Assembly (NCBI GenBank): GCA_047612485.1
Contig: JBLGAT010000001.1
Span: forward strand, 62,001 to 126,000
Source: Sediminicola sp047612485
GTDB lineage: Bacteria > Bacteroidota > Bacteroidia > Flavobacteriales > Flavobacteriaceae
Direction of reading: 5' to 3'
DNA: 64,000 bases
This document shows positions 24,882-33,852 of this stretch, piece by piece; within the stretch, counting starts at the first letter, position 1, and each line of letters begins with the position of its first letter. The notes below the pieces were generated by a model that saw only the letters and a list, made by a program, of their open reading frames with translations, did no database searches and had not been told where the DNA came from. Made by a program: the position numbers and the translations under genes.

Positions 24882-27275
24882 ATGAGCCAACTTGCAATAC
24901 AAAGCTATGCGCTGTTAGATATTCCCAAGATCCATACGGATCTCTTATGGGATTTAACGCTATTGTTTTTCGTATTGGCTACCGTTTATTTTGGGGTGAT
25001 TTTCTTTTTTCGAAACAAATTCACTTCTAAAACGAAACTGATTTCTGAACGAAAGAAGCAACTATCTCCTATGATCAGTGAATTTCTTTTTTATGATACC
25101 AACGATGCAACAAAGGAAGATCATAAAAATTACATTCACTTAAAAATCGAAATACGAGATTTAATCAAGGACGAATTCAACCATCAGATCCTATCAGATA
25201 TTCTAATCGACCTACAAAAGGATGTTTCCGGGGAAACTTTGGAACGTCTATATAAACTTTTTAAAGATTTGGGCCTCCACAATAAAGCCTATGAAAAGCT
25301 TGAGAGCTATCGCTGGCAATTTGTCTCACAGGGGATTATGGAATTAACCCAAATTAGGGTTACGGAATCCTATGGATTTATAGCCAAATTGATCAATGAT
25401 AAAAGGGGAACGGTTCGTAAGCAAGCCGAAATGGCAGCAGTCACCCTAGAAGACAAAGGAATTGGTCATTTTTTAGATACCACTAGGTATCAAATATCCC
25501 AGTGGCAACAATTAAAATTAATGGATATTCTTAGGAACAGGGAAGATTTTCAGCCTCCTAGATTTAAACGATGGTTGACCTCAAACAACAAGGCCGTTGT
25601 GATATTTGCATTACGCTTACTGAAGTTTTATGATCAAAATGATGCCAATGCCATGCTGATCCAATTGGTGCGTCACAAAAATAAGCAGATTAAGGAAGAA
25701 GCTATAAGTTGTATACAAAAATTTGGAGTTGCGGAAGCTTTGGACACGCTTAAAATGGGATTCTGGAATAGCAATGTCAACTGTAAAATCTTGATCCTTG
25801 ATACGATTACCGAATTAGGAAGTGAGAATGATGTAGATTTTCTTAAAAAGGCTGAACGTAAGTCTTTTAATTTCGTGGTTAAAAGTAAAGCTTTAAGCTG
25901 TATTCATATGTTGCAACCTGAAACCGCCCTCCAAATGGAGGATTTGGAAGACATTACAGAGCAATCGGAATCGGAACCATCAGAAACCCTATCTAAGCCT
26001 GATGAAGTGCACCTAGAAATAGAAGAAGAACATTTTGAAGTAGTAGATCCAGACCCAATTGAAATGGATATACAGGAAGATCTGCCATCCGTAATAAATA
26101 TTACAGAAGATCCTATTTTAGTAAAAGACATTGAGGAAGATATAACCAAACAACCACATGAGCCTTATTCAGGACCACCTGAATTTGAAGAATCATTGCA
26201 AAGCAACATAACTGAACAACCCATGAAGGAAGAGAAAAAAGAAAAACCAGCAAAAGAATCCTTTAGCTTAAGCATGGAGGATTTGATGAATTTAGAAGTT
26301 ATTTCTGATGAAATACTTTATTCACTGGACCTTGAATCATTTGATAAGTTCTTAAAGAACGTACCGGATTTGGACGACTTTGTTGAGATAGATAAAGAGG
26401 AAATCATTCTAAAGTCAAAGCCCGATTTTAATGGATTGCGTTTAGATAAAGATAGGACTGCTTCCAACGATAATTTTTATGAGGACATATTTTCCAAAAA
26501 GGATGATTGTGACAAAAATATATTACTTGATACCATATTTGACGTTGGTGATGAAAGGGAGATTCCCATCTTAAAACTGATCATTGTCAGTGAAGACAAT
26601 ATGGGAATAAGGGACAAAGCACTGAAGATATTAAATGGAATTACGGATCAAAACTATTGGTATTCAGAGGAAGAGGGTGCTGTACTCGAAATTGAAAAGA
26701 TGAGGGCCCGGTGTATATTTAAACCCCTTTTCGAAACTGCGGATATAGAAACCAAATTGGTTTTATTGGATCAAATAGGAAAAATAGGGGATACTAAGGA
26801 ATTAATCTTCCTGAATACCCTAATGATTACCCAAGACCTTGTTCTCAAGAAAAAAATAGCACAGACCATAACCCAATTGGAAGAAAAAAGTGCCTCCTTC
26901 CCAAATAAAATGGATGGTGATATTAATACTATCATCAAGGAACAGGATGATTCCAATTATTCTTCTGTAATCCTCACCTTGGATGAAGAGATCCCAATAG
27001 AGAAAGTGGAAAAAATGTATACCGTTGAAAATTTCCATAACACCAAAGGCAATATGCCTTTGGATTTTTGTTTTTTACTGGATGATCTGGAGATTAGTCC
27101 TTCACAATCTTCGGACCTTTTGGAGGTGGATTTTGAATTGGGTTCCTTTAAGGATCAAGCTGCGATGAACAATACAGAAAATGAACCTAAAAAAAAGGGG
27201 GGCATAGCAGCTAATTCCTTTTTAGTTCAGATTCTTTCAATACCATCTATCCTAAAGGACATCTTTAATGGATAG
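24882..27275 (+). CDS. Membrane-anchored HEAT-repeat protein
   Basis: A 797-residue protein. A single membrane helix (~22-44) is followed by cytoplasmic HEAT-like α-solenoid repeats (~60-345), with units such as N-D-K-R-G-T-V-R-K-Q-A-E-M-A-A-V. Next comes a long acidic, Pro/Glu-rich linker (~350-460), then a second set of HEAT-like repeats (~540-670) and a C-terminal tail. There is no enzyme motif. Its 3' end overlaps the glycosyltransferase start by 8 bp. I recall comparable HEAT-glycosyltransferase-YaiO-type barrel gene runs in Bacteroidota. A role as a scaffold linking the response regulator to polysaccharide synthesis is inference. Confidence 0.8.
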   Translation: MSQLAIQSYALLDIPKIHTDLLWDLTLLFFVLATVYFGVIFFFRNKFTSKTKLISERKKQLSPMISEFLFYDTNDATKEDHKNYIHLKIEIRDLIKDEFNHQILSDILIDLQKDVSGETLERLYKLFKDLGLHNKAYEKLESYRWQFVSQGIMELTQIRVTESYGFIAKLINDKRGTVRKQAEMAAVTLEDKGIGHFLDTTRYQISQWQQLKLMDILRNREDFQPPRFKRWLTSNNKAVVIFALRLLKFYDQNDANAMLIQLVRHKNKQIKEEAISCIQKFGVAEALDTLKMGFWNSNVNCKILILDTITELGSENDVDFLKKAERKSFNFVVKSKALSCIHMLQPETALQMEDLEDITEQSESEPSETLSKPDEVHLEIEEEHFEVVDPDPIEMDIQEDLPSVINITEDPILVKDIEEDITKQPHEPYSGPPEFEESLQSNITEQPMKEEKKEKPAKESFSLSMEDLMNLEVISDEILYSLDLESFDKFLKNVPDLDDFVEIDKEEIILKSKPDFNGLRLDKDRTASNDNFYEDIFSKKDDCDKNILLDTIFDVGDEREIPILKLIIVSEDNMGIRDKALKILNGITDQNYWYSEEEGAVLEIEKMRARCIFKPLFETADIETKLVLLDQIGKIGDTKELIFLNTLMITQDLVLKKKIAQTITQLEEKSASFPNKMDGDINTIIKEQDDSNYSSVILTLDEEIPIEKVEKMYTVENFHNTKGNMPLDFCFLLDDLEISPSQSSDLLEVDFELGSFKDQAAMNNTENEPKKKGGIAANSFLVQILSIPSILKDIFNG

Positions 27276-27957
27276 TGGGCTTTTAAATATCATCCTGGAT
27301 TACATAAATATCGTGTTTTTGGTGTTTACCGTGGTGTTGTTCATTTTGTTCACCTTTATAGGGTACCTTTCTACAAGAAATTTACTTCATTATAAACATA
27401 AAAATAGTTTTGGGGATCTTTCCAAAATCATGGCCTCTCCCATGGCGCCAAGCATCACCATTATAGCTCCCGCATATAACAAAGGGCTTACCGTAGTTGA
27501 AAATATACGTTCATTGCTTTCCCTGCAGTATGTCAACTATGAGGTAATGGTTGTAAATGACGGGAGCAAGGATGACACTTTGCAAAAGATGATTGCCGCC
27601 TATGACCTTGTTAAAATAGATAAAAAAATTGACCCTAATTGGCAATCAAAACCAATTCGCGGGGTTTATAAATCCAATCAACGATCCTTTTCTAAGCTTA
27701 CGGTAATAGATAAAGAGAACGGAGGGAAGTCTGATGCCTTAAACACGGGCATGCACTTATCTGAAAACAAATATGTGGGTTGTATAGATGTGGATTGTCT
27801 TTTAATGCCCGAATCTCTTTTACATGTGGTGAAATCGTTTTACCAACGTTCCCAGAAGAGGGTCATAGCAGGGGCGTTGAGACAGGAACTTGTCTTCGAT
27901 TCGGAACGGTTTGTTTGGTCGGCTTCAGTAGGTATCAACTACAGATTTATGTTCTAA
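27268..27957 (+). pseudogene. Truncated family-2 glycosyltransferase, apparently fused to an outer-membrane barrel tail
   Basis: The first ~200 residues are a normal GT2 synthase N-terminus: a membrane helix (7-31), then I-I-A-P-A-Y-N-K, V-V-N-D-G-S, N-G-G-K-S-D-A-L-N-T-G and the D-x-D motif I-D-V-D-C. The chain stops at 229, about half the usual length, before the acceptor E-D and Q-x-x-R-W motifs and the C-terminal membrane helices. The last ~25 residues do not look like GT2. They read like a final β-strand ending in Phe (W-S-A-S-V-G-I-N-Y-R-F-M-F), as in outer-membrane barrels. I infer an in-frame deletion joining the synthase to a downstream barrel gene. The product cannot be an active synthase. 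Confidence 0.75.
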
Positions 27958-28106
27958 TCAAATATCCCAGCCAATACAGGAACTTATTTTTACAACATAA
28001 AAAAGCACCTTCACCACAAAAATTTTTTTCATGAGAGGTATTTAAATAAGTTTACTGCATAGATTTAAAGTCCCAAGTTTAAATTAATTAAAAACCGAAC
28101 TTAATT

Positions 28107-28205
28107 ATGTTGTACGACACCTACGGAGAGGAATATTTAATCTTCCTTAAAGATTTAAATGAAATTTTAAGTTTAAACGAATTGGCGGAACTGGACTATT
28201 TATAG
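28107..28205 (+). CDS. Tiny ORF of 32 residues, member 1 of a related pair
   Basis: ATG at 28107, stop TAG at 28203. The peptide contains E-Y-L-I-F-L-K-D-L-N-E-I-L and is acidic, Leu-rich and predicted helical, with no signal peptide or membrane segment. Its core matches the second tiny ORF 32 bp downstream (Y-L-x-F-x-x-D-L-N-E-I-L), in the same orientation and with similar length and composition. It lies 149 bp after the glycosyltransferase remnant. I know no family for it. Protein conservation between the two copies is the main reason to treat it as a gene. Confidence 0.5.
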   Translation: MLYDTYGEEYLIFLKDLNEILSLNELAELDYL

Positions 28206-28237
28206 TCTACTAACATCATTATTTAAAATCCCAAATT

Positions 28238-28339
28238 ATGGCAAACCAAAATCAAGACAACGCAGCTTATTTAAGTTTTATGCAAGATTTAAACGAAATC
28301 TTGGTCAACTTCAATATCAGTAAGTTGAAGTATTCATAG
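28238..28339 (+). CDS. Tiny ORF of 33 residues, member 2 of a related pair
   Basis: ATG at 28238, stop TAG at 28337. It shares with the preceding ORF the core A-Y-L-S-F-M-Q-D-L-N-E-I-L, then diverges to a basic end (S-K-L-K-Y-S). The pair looks like a tandem duplication that kept one helix. Two stem-loops follow immediately (28338-28357 and 28361-28392), the second a clear terminator, so the pair ends a transcription unit. Function unknown. Confidence 0.5.
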   Translation: MANQNQDNAAYLSFMQDLNEILVNFNISKLKYS

Positions 28340-28357
28340 TGGCCTATAAGGGCCACT
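28338..28357 (+). other. Small stem-loop at the stop of the second tiny ORF
   Basis: AGTGGCC (28338-28344) and GGCCACT (28351-28357) form a perfect 7-bp stem around TATAAG, starting inside the stop codon. It is followed by A rather than T, so it is not itself a terminator. It may protect the 3' end or assist the adjacent terminator. Confidence 0.6.
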
Positions 28358-28360
28358 AAA

Positions 28361-28392
28361 AAAAGGAGCACCCGATAAGGTGCTCCTTTTTT
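28361..28392. terminator. Bidirectional terminator between the tiny ORFs and rpoD
   Basis: AAAAGGAGCACC (28361-28372), loop CGATAA, GGTGCTCCTTTT (28379-28390) and further T. It is a strong perfect stem with A and T flanks that can end both the plus-strand tiny-ORF transcript and the convergent rpoD transcript. Confidence 0.93.
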
Positions 28393-28417
28393 TATGTAAA
28401 AACATTCAATAAAACAA

Positions 28418-29281
28418 CTATCCCAAATAAGTCTTAAGGATCTTACTTCTAGAATTGTGTCTAAGCTTTCTAATGGCCTTTTCCCTTATTTGTCTTACCC
28501 TTTCCCTGGTCAGATCAAAAGTCTGTCCTATTTCGGCCAAGGTCATGGAATGTTGGTCTCCAATCCCGTAATATAGTTTTACTACATCGGCCTCCCTTTG
28601 CGAAAGTGTTTCCAGGGCCCTATTGATTTCTGTGTTCAACGATTGCAGTAATAGTTTTTTATCTGGATTGGGAGATTCTCCAGAACGAAGTACATCGTAT
28701 AAGTTAGAATTTTCACCCTCAATTAAAGGGGCATCCATACTTACATGTCTCCCAGAGTTTTTCATGGACTGCTTTACCTCGCTTACAGAAAGATCCAGCT
28801 CCTTAGCTATTTCCTCAGCAGATGGTGGACGCTCATGGGCTTGTTCCAAGTAGGAAAATGCCTTTTTGATCTTATTTATAGATCCAATTTTATTCAGGGG
28901 CAATCGTACAATTCTGGATTGTTCTGCCAACGCCTGAAGAATGGATTGTCTGATCCACCAAACGGCATAGGAAATAAATTTAAATCCCCTGGTCTCATCA
29001 AAACGTTTTGCTGCTTTTACCAGTCCAACATTTCCCTCGTTGATTAAATCAGGTAATTTTAACCCTTGATTTTGATATTGTTTGGCTACGGAAACAACAA
29101 ATCTTAAATTTGCAGTAGTTAATTTGTTTAAGGCTACTTGATCACCCGCTCTTATTTTCTGTGCAAGCTCCACTTCTTCATTTGCGGTAATCATATCAAT
29201 TTTACTGATATCTTGCAAGTACTTATCCAATGATTTTGATTCCCTGTTTGTTACCTGCTTGATAATCTTTAGTTGCCTCAT
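28418..29281 (-). CDS. rpoD: RNA polymerase primary sigma factor, RpoD type
   Basis: A 287-residue σ70. It has the short region 1.2 (K-S-L-D-K-Y-L-Q-D-I), region 2 with N-L-R-F-V-V-S-V-A-K and the -7-recognising R-G-F-K-F-I-S-Y-A-V-W-W-I-R-Q-S-I, region 3 (R-P-P-S-A-E-E-I-A-K-E-L) and region 4 with the helix-turn-helix L-A-E-I-G-Q-T-F-D-L-T-R-E-R-V-R-Q-I. The length without a large region 1.1 is typical of the Bacteroidota primary sigma, which reads the TTG/TAnnTTTG promoters seen in this window. The ending S-K-I-L-K-T-Y-L-G is characteristic. Confidence 0.96.
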   Translation of the reverse strand: MRQLKIIKQVTNRESKSLDKYLQDISKIDMITANEEVELAQKIRAGDQVALNKLTTANLRFVVSVAKQYQNQGLKLPDLINEGNVGLVKAAKRFDETRGFKFISYAVWWIRQSILQALAEQSRIVRLPLNKIGSINKIKKAFSYLEQAHERPPSAEEIAKELDLSVSEVKQSMKNSGRHVSMDAPLIEGENSNLYDVLRSGESPNPDKKLLLQSLNTEINRALETLSQREADVVKLYYGIGDQHSMTLAEIGQTFDLTRERVRQIREKAIRKLRHNSRSKILKTYLG

Positions 29282-29416
29282 ATATGAATTTTTGTTTTTG
29301 AAAGTTTACAAGTCTATATGATACATTTTTTTTATGGATAAACCAAAAAACATAGTCATTTAACGCCTCTTTTTAAGAAAGATTTAAGGTTTCAATGGAA
29401 TTACCCTAAAATATGT

Positions 29417-29445
29417 TTGGATTATTTAATCAAACATTACTTTTG
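29417..29445 (+). promoter_or_regulatory. Bacteroidota-type promoter for the DUF6155 gene
   Basis: TTG at 29417-29419 (within TTTG) and TACTTTTG at 29438-29445 are separated by 18 bp, a full consensus match. The ATG is 28 bp beyond the -7 element. Confidence 0.75.
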
Positions 29446-29473
29446 GTGGAACAAATGTCGGCATTAAAAAACT

Positions 29474-29983
29474 ATGAGTAAAAGGGCCTTAAAGAAATAT
29501 CTTGCAGAATTAAAGCAAGAGGAATTAGCGGAACAGCTGATGGACCTATATGAAAGGTTTCCCGTAGTAAAGGAATATTATGATTTTGTCTTCAATCCTA
29601 AGGAGGACAAAATGGTACAAGAAGCAAAGGTGAAAATATCCAACGAGTATTTTCCTGTAAAGCGCAAACGTCCCAAAGCAAGAAGATCAGTAGCCCAGAA
29701 ATTCATCAAACATTTTATAAAATTGGGAGTAGAGCCTAGATTGGTTGCTGATGTAATGTTGTACAATGTGGAGATTGCCCAAGCTTTTTCAGCAGATAAA
29801 AATGTTCCGGATGCATTTTATAAGAGTATGCTCAACTCTTTTACGGAGGCAGTCCAATATATCGCTATTAATGCCCTATTGTCTGACTTTAAAGGCCGGA
29901 TCGTAAAAGTATTTGAAACCACCCAAAATCAAAAGTGGCCCAATGAAGATGAATTTTCAAGGGCATTGGATATAATCGATTAA
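29474..29983 (+). CDS. DUF6155 family protein
   Basis: A 169-residue soluble helical protein. The opening L-K-K-Y-L-A-E-L and the conserved Y-Y-D-F-V-F-N-P-K-E-D-K and K-A-R-R-S-V-A-Q-K-F-I-K-H-F-I-K-L-G-V blocks fit DUF6155. Its function is unknown; the basic K-R-K-R-P-K-A-R-R patch could bind nucleic acid, which is only inference. It is followed 2 bp later by a dehydrogenase gene, likely an operon, and preceded by a consensus promoter. Confidence 0.85.
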   Translation: MSKRALKKYLAELKQEELAEQLMDLYERFPVVKEYYDFVFNPKEDKMVQEAKVKISNEYFPVKRKRPKARRSVAQKFIKHFIKLGVEPRLVADVMLYNVEIAQAFSADKNVPDAFYKSMLNSFTEAVQYIAINALLSDFKGRIVKVFETTQNQKWPNEDEFSRALDIID

Positions 29984-29985
29984 AT

Positions 29986-30909
29986 ATGGCTATAGTTATT
30001 ATTAGACAGGACGGAAAAGCTTCCCAATGGAAGGACATTCTTTTAAATGAATCCCATGACGTTCCTATCTATGAATTTGGGGAAGAACACCCAAAAGAGG
30101 CTATTACCATGGCGTTGGTTTGGCAGCATCCTAGAGATTCCCTTAAGCAGTATCCGAACTTAAAATGTGTTGCTTCTATGGGAGCAGGGGTTGATTTTAT
30201 CATGGCTGATCCTAATGTGTCGGAGAAAATGGCCATTACCAGAGTGGTTGACCCTATGCTTGCCAGTGATATGTCCGAGTTTGTAGTTGCCTGTATCTTC
30301 GCACATTTAAAAAACTTGGCGCTCTATGGGCAACAAGAATCACAAAAGAGTTGGACAAGAAAAGAGTATCTACGCAAAAAAGATGTAACCATAGGAGTCA
30401 TGGGACTGGGGGAGTTGGGGAGTACCCTTGCCAAGGACCTACAACATTTGGGATTCGAAGTTCAAGGTTGGGCAAATTCCAAAAAGGAAGGTATAGTAAC
30501 TTTTATGGGTCAAAAGGAACTTCCCCGATTTTTAGCCTCCACATCCATTTTGGTCTGTTTACTGCCTTTGACCAAGGATACCAAAAATATACTGAATAGG
30601 GAATTATTCAGGAAGCTACCTAAGGACGCCTATGTCATCAATGTAGCAAGGGGTGGACATTTAGTGGAAACAGATCTTCTCCATATGGTCAACAGCGGTC
30701 ATTTGTCAGGGGCAAGCCTGGATGTCTTCTCACAAGAACCGTTGCCAGAGGACCACCCGTTCTGGGGGCATCCCAAAATCAATATTACCCCACATATTGC
30801 AAGTATTTCCTCCCCGAGTTCCATAGTTCCCCAAATTTTGGAAAATTACAGTAGATTGACAAAGGGAAAGCAGTTAATGAACGTGGTATCGGTCTCCAAA
30901 GGATATTAA
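29986..30909 (+). CDS. D-2-hydroxyacid dehydrogenase, glyoxylate/hydroxypyruvate reductase A-like
   Basis: A 307-residue NAD(P)-dependent dehydrogenase. It has the Rossmann fingerprint G-V-M-G-L-G-E-L-G (around 137), the N-V-A-R-G-G-H-L-V segment with the substrate Arg, the D-V-F-x-x-E-P-L-P motif with the catalytic Glu and the T-P-H-I-A catalytic His. The S-M-G-A-G-V-D substrate loop is typical of the GhrA subgroup, which reduces glyoxylate or hydroxypyruvate. The exact substrate is not provable here. It starts 2 bp after the DUF6155 stop. Confidence 0.9.
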   Translation: MAIVIIRQDGKASQWKDILLNESHDVPIYEFGEEHPKEAITMALVWQHPRDSLKQYPNLKCVASMGAGVDFIMADPNVSEKMAITRVVDPMLASDMSEFVVACIFAHLKNLALYGQQESQKSWTRKEYLRKKDVTIGVMGLGELGSTLAKDLQHLGFEVQGWANSKKEGIVTFMGQKELPRFLASTSILVCLLPLTKDTKNILNRELFRKLPKDAYVINVARGGHLVETDLLHMVNSGHLSGASLDVFSQEPLPEDHPFWGHPKINITPHIASISSPSSIVPQILENYSRLTKGKQLMNVVSVSKGY

Positions 30910-30957
30910 AATTTGATATTTCTAGGGTTTAAATTTCTTTAAAGGGCAAAAAACTGC

Positions 30958-30965
30958 TAATTTTG
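30958..30965 (+). promoter_or_regulatory. -7 promoter element before the helicase gene
   Basis: TAATTTTG matches TAnnTTTG and lies 52 bp before the TTG start at 31018; no -33 element at proper spacing was seen. It would give a leader of roughly 45 bases. Confidence 0.4.
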
Positions 30966-31017
30966 AAAGGTTCCCTAAACATCAAAATGTAAGAACCCCA
31001 AAAACCATTGCATCCTA

Positions 31018-32529
31018 TTGGAGATTAAAAAAGAACAAGTAGAAAAGACCCTATATGATTATCAGCTAGAGGATCTCAACACCATTTTTAAACATTTGGA
31101 AGAATCCACAGACGGTTCCAATTTGTTGTACCAACTACCCACAGGCGGAGGAAAGACCGTCGTTTTTTCGGAGATAGCAAAGAGGTACATTAAGGAGACA
31201 CAAAAAAAAGTAGTAGTGTTGACCCATAGGATAGAGCTTAGTTCACAAACATCTAAAATGCTCAAGGGCTTCGGGGTTAAGAACAAAATCATCAATAGCG
31301 ACGTCAAGGAACTTATAGACCAGGATGAGTTTATGTGCTTTGTGGCCATGGTGGAGACCTTGAACAACCGGCTTCAAGAAGACAAGGTTGAGATAAAGAA
31401 CATTGGCCTGGTCATCATAGATGAGGCACATTACAATTCTTTCAGAAAACTATTTAAATACTTTAAAAATTCTACCATCCTTGGAGTTACGGCAACCCCG
31501 TTGAGTTCCAATATTAAGCTTCCCATGAAGGACAATTACCAAAAATTGATCATGGGAGAGTCTATCAGCAATCTGATCGATAAAAAGTTTTTGGCCCGGG
31601 CAAATATGTACAACAGTGATGTGAGCCTCAAAACCCTTAAGTTGGGCATCCATGGGGATTACACCGTTAAATCTTCGGACGAACTTTACGGTAATTTAAG
31701 TATGCAGAGCAAGCTTTTAGGGTCTTATGAAGAGCTTGCCAAGGGTACCAAGACCTTAATTTTCAATAACGGTATCAATACGTCAAAATACGTATATGAG
31801 ACCTTTAAAAAGGCAGGGTATAAGATAAAACATCTGGACAACAAGAATACCGCTTCAGAGCGGAAAGATATCTTAAAATGGTTTTCAAATACTCCAGACG
31901 CCATATTGACCTCGGTCAGTATTTTGACAACAGGCTTTGATGAGCCTACCGTGGAAACAATTATTCTGAACAGGGCCACCAAATCACTAACCCTTTATTT
32001 CCAAATGATTGGTAGGGGATCCAGGATATTGCCCCATAAAGATGAGTTTACCGTTATTGATCTAGGAAACAATGTTGCTAGGTTTGGAATGTGGGATGCC
32101 CCCATGGATTGGAAGGAAATTTTTCATTTTCCTGATTTTTTCCTTGAGAACATTAGAAATGATGAAGATATTGAGCGGGACTTTGTCTATGAAATGCCCC
32201 AAAAATTAAGGGATAAGTTTTCCAATTCTACCACCATGGACTTTGATGTAAAAGAAGAGTATAAGAAAGTTTTTGCCCAAGGTCTAAAATCCAAGACTGT
32301 TTTGGAAAAAAGCATAGAACAGCACGCCCAAATATGTGTTGAAAATAGCGAGGATATATTTGATGCCCGTATCTTGGCAAAACAGTTAAAGGAGGAGATT
32401 GCCTACAGGGTGCGCCTCTATTCCTATTGCATAATGAACAATACCAAAAATTATAAAGAGTGGTTGGAGGAAGATTACGAGCGTAAGCTTCGGTCCAGGA
32501 TCTCCAAAAAATTTGCTTCGAAAATGTAG
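31018..32529 (+). CDS. Superfamily 2 DEAD/DEAH-type helicase
   Basis: A 503-residue SF2 helicase of the ResIII/SSL2 type. The early Y-D-Y-Q motif, the P-loop L-P-T-G-G-G-K-T-V (~42-50), the Walker B I-I-D-E-A-H, motif III G-V-T-A-T-P, and in the second RecA domain S-I-L-T-T-G-F-D-E-P and motif VI Q-M-I-G-R-G-S-R are all intact. A C-terminal helical domain of ~130 residues follows. No ATG is available before the Q-motif, so translation most likely starts at the TTG 31018. It lies 3 bp upstream of a glycosyltransferase gene. Target nucleic acid unknown. Confidence 0.88.
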   Translation: MEIKKEQVEKTLYDYQLEDLNTIFKHLEESTDGSNLLYQLPTGGGKTVVFSEIAKRYIKETQKKVVVLTHRIELSSQTSKMLKGFGVKNKIINSDVKELIDQDEFMCFVAMVETLNNRLQEDKVEIKNIGLVIIDEAHYNSFRKLFKYFKNSTILGVTATPLSSNIKLPMKDNYQKLIMGESISNLIDKKFLARANMYNSDVSLKTLKLGIHGDYTVKSSDELYGNLSMQSKLLGSYEELAKGTKTLIFNNGINTSKYVYETFKKAGYKIKHLDNKNTASERKDILKWFSNTPDAILTSVSILTTGFDEPTVETIILNRATKSLTLYFQMIGRGSRILPHKDEFTVIDLGNNVARFGMWDAPMDWKEIFHFPDFFLENIRNDEDIERDFVYEMPQKLRDKFSNSTTMDFDVKEEYKKVFAQGLKSKTVLEKSIEQHAQICVENSEDIFDARILAKQLKEEIAYRVRLYSYCIMNNTKNYKEWLEEDYERKLRSRISKKFASKM

Positions 32530-32532
32530 ACC

Positions 32533-33783
32533 ATGACCGCTATTTTGGCACCAAAAAAAATACTGATCATCGGTTTTGTCTGGCCCGAACCACATTCAAC
32601 TGCTGCGGGATCTAGAATGCTTCAACTATTGCTTTTCTGTAAAGGAAACAATTATCACATCACCTTTGCCTCAACGGCCCAAGAGTCCGAATTCTCCATG
32701 GATCTGGGAGCCTTTGGCATAATGAAGGTAAAAATTAAGTTGAATGATTCTGGATTTGACCAATTTATCCAGGAATTGGATCCAAATATTGTACTGTTTG
32801 ATCGGTTCCTCACAGAAGAGCAATTTGGATGGCGTGTTGCCAAACATTCTCCAAATGCCCTTCGAGTATTGGATACGGAAGATCTACATTCCCTAAGGTC
32901 CGTTCGCTTGGAGGCCCAAAAGAATAAAAAGCCGTTTTCGATTGCGGCTTGGAAACAGGCAGAGATGACCAAAAGGGAAATTGCCAGTATCTATAGATGT
33001 GATCTTTCCCTGATCATCTCGAGCTATGAAATGGATCTATTGCTAGGGGAAATCAAAATTGATGAAAAGCTGTTATTGCATCTGCCGTTTATGTTGGACC
33101 CCATTGGGGAAAGTGATCAATTGCGATGGTTGCCATTTGAAAATAGAAAAGATTTTATTTGTATAGGAAATGGAAAACACACCCCTAATATTGATGCTAT
33201 CCGATGGTTAAAAACTGAAATCTGGCCAATGGTCCGAAAGCAATTACCAATTATAAACCTCACCATTTATGGTGCCTATCTGCCCGAGAGTATTCTGCAA
33301 TTACATCTACCAAAAGATGGGTTTCTGGTCATGGGTAGGGCTGCAAATGCCAAGGAAGTGATTGGACTGGCCAGGGTAAGTTTGGCGCCACTTCGATTTG
33401 GGGCAGGGATAAAGGGAAAACTGGTGGATGCCATGCAGTGTGGAACCCCTAATGTAACCACAGAAATAGGTGTTGAAGGAATGCATTCCAAACTTCCTTG
33501 GAGCGGAAAAATATCCAATGATGCCGATACCTTCGCTAAAAATGCGATAGCATTATATACCAACAAAGAGGTATGGAAAAAATGCCAAGCTAATGGAGTG
33601 ACCATTATCAACCAATTATATAACAGGAATGAGTTGGAAGGACTTTTGGAACAGCGTATTAATGACACCATCAATAATCTAAAGGAACACAGGTCATCTA
33701 ATTTTATTGGCTCCATGTTAATGCACCATACCGCGGCAAGCACCAAATTTATGGCCAAATGGATAGAGGCTAAAAATCAATAG
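32533..33783 (+). CDS. Glycosyltransferase, GT-B fold
   Basis: A 416-residue glycosyltransferase. The N-terminal domain opens I-L-I-I-G-F-V-W-P-E-P-H-S-T-A-A-G-S-R, a nucleotide-sugar loop. The C-terminal domain has the family-1 pattern G-N-G-K-H-T-P-N-I-D-A, then L-A-P-L-R-F-G-A-G-I-K-G-K-L-V-D-A-M-Q-C-G-T-P with the donor-site K-x-x-E/D-equivalent region. There is no membrane segment, so it acts in the cytoplasm. Donor and acceptor cannot be read from sequence. It follows the helicase after 3 bp, an unexpected pairing probably reflecting only shared transcription. Confidence 0.85.
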   Translation: MTAILAPKKILIIGFVWPEPHSTAAGSRMLQLLLFCKGNNYHITFASTAQESEFSMDLGAFGIMKVKIKLNDSGFDQFIQELDPNIVLFDRFLTEEQFGWRVAKHSPNALRVLDTEDLHSLRSVRLEAQKNKKPFSIAAWKQAEMTKREIASIYRCDLSLIISSYEMDLLLGEIKIDEKLLLHLPFMLDPIGESDQLRWLPFENRKDFICIGNGKHTPNIDAIRWLKTEIWPMVRKQLPIINLTIYGAYLPESILQLHLPKDGFLVMGRAANAKEVIGLARVSLAPLRFGAGIKGKLVDAMQCGTPNVTTEIGVEGMHSKLPWSGKISNDADTFAKNAIALYTNKEVWKKCQANGVTIINQLYNRNELEGLLEQRINDTINNLKEHRSSNFIGSMLMHHTAASTKFMAKWIEAKNQ

Positions 33784-33852
33784 ACCTATTAAGCGACTAT
33801 CGGTATATTAAGCTTTATTTTTGTATTTTGGAAATGTTTTTAACAAAGAGTC

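Noticed and set aside
27780..28034. Second-frame ORF after the glycosyltransferase, as its missing C-terminal half
   Set aside because: Its translation has no GT2 motif and mostly shadows the +1 frame; a single frameshift does not restore the synthase.
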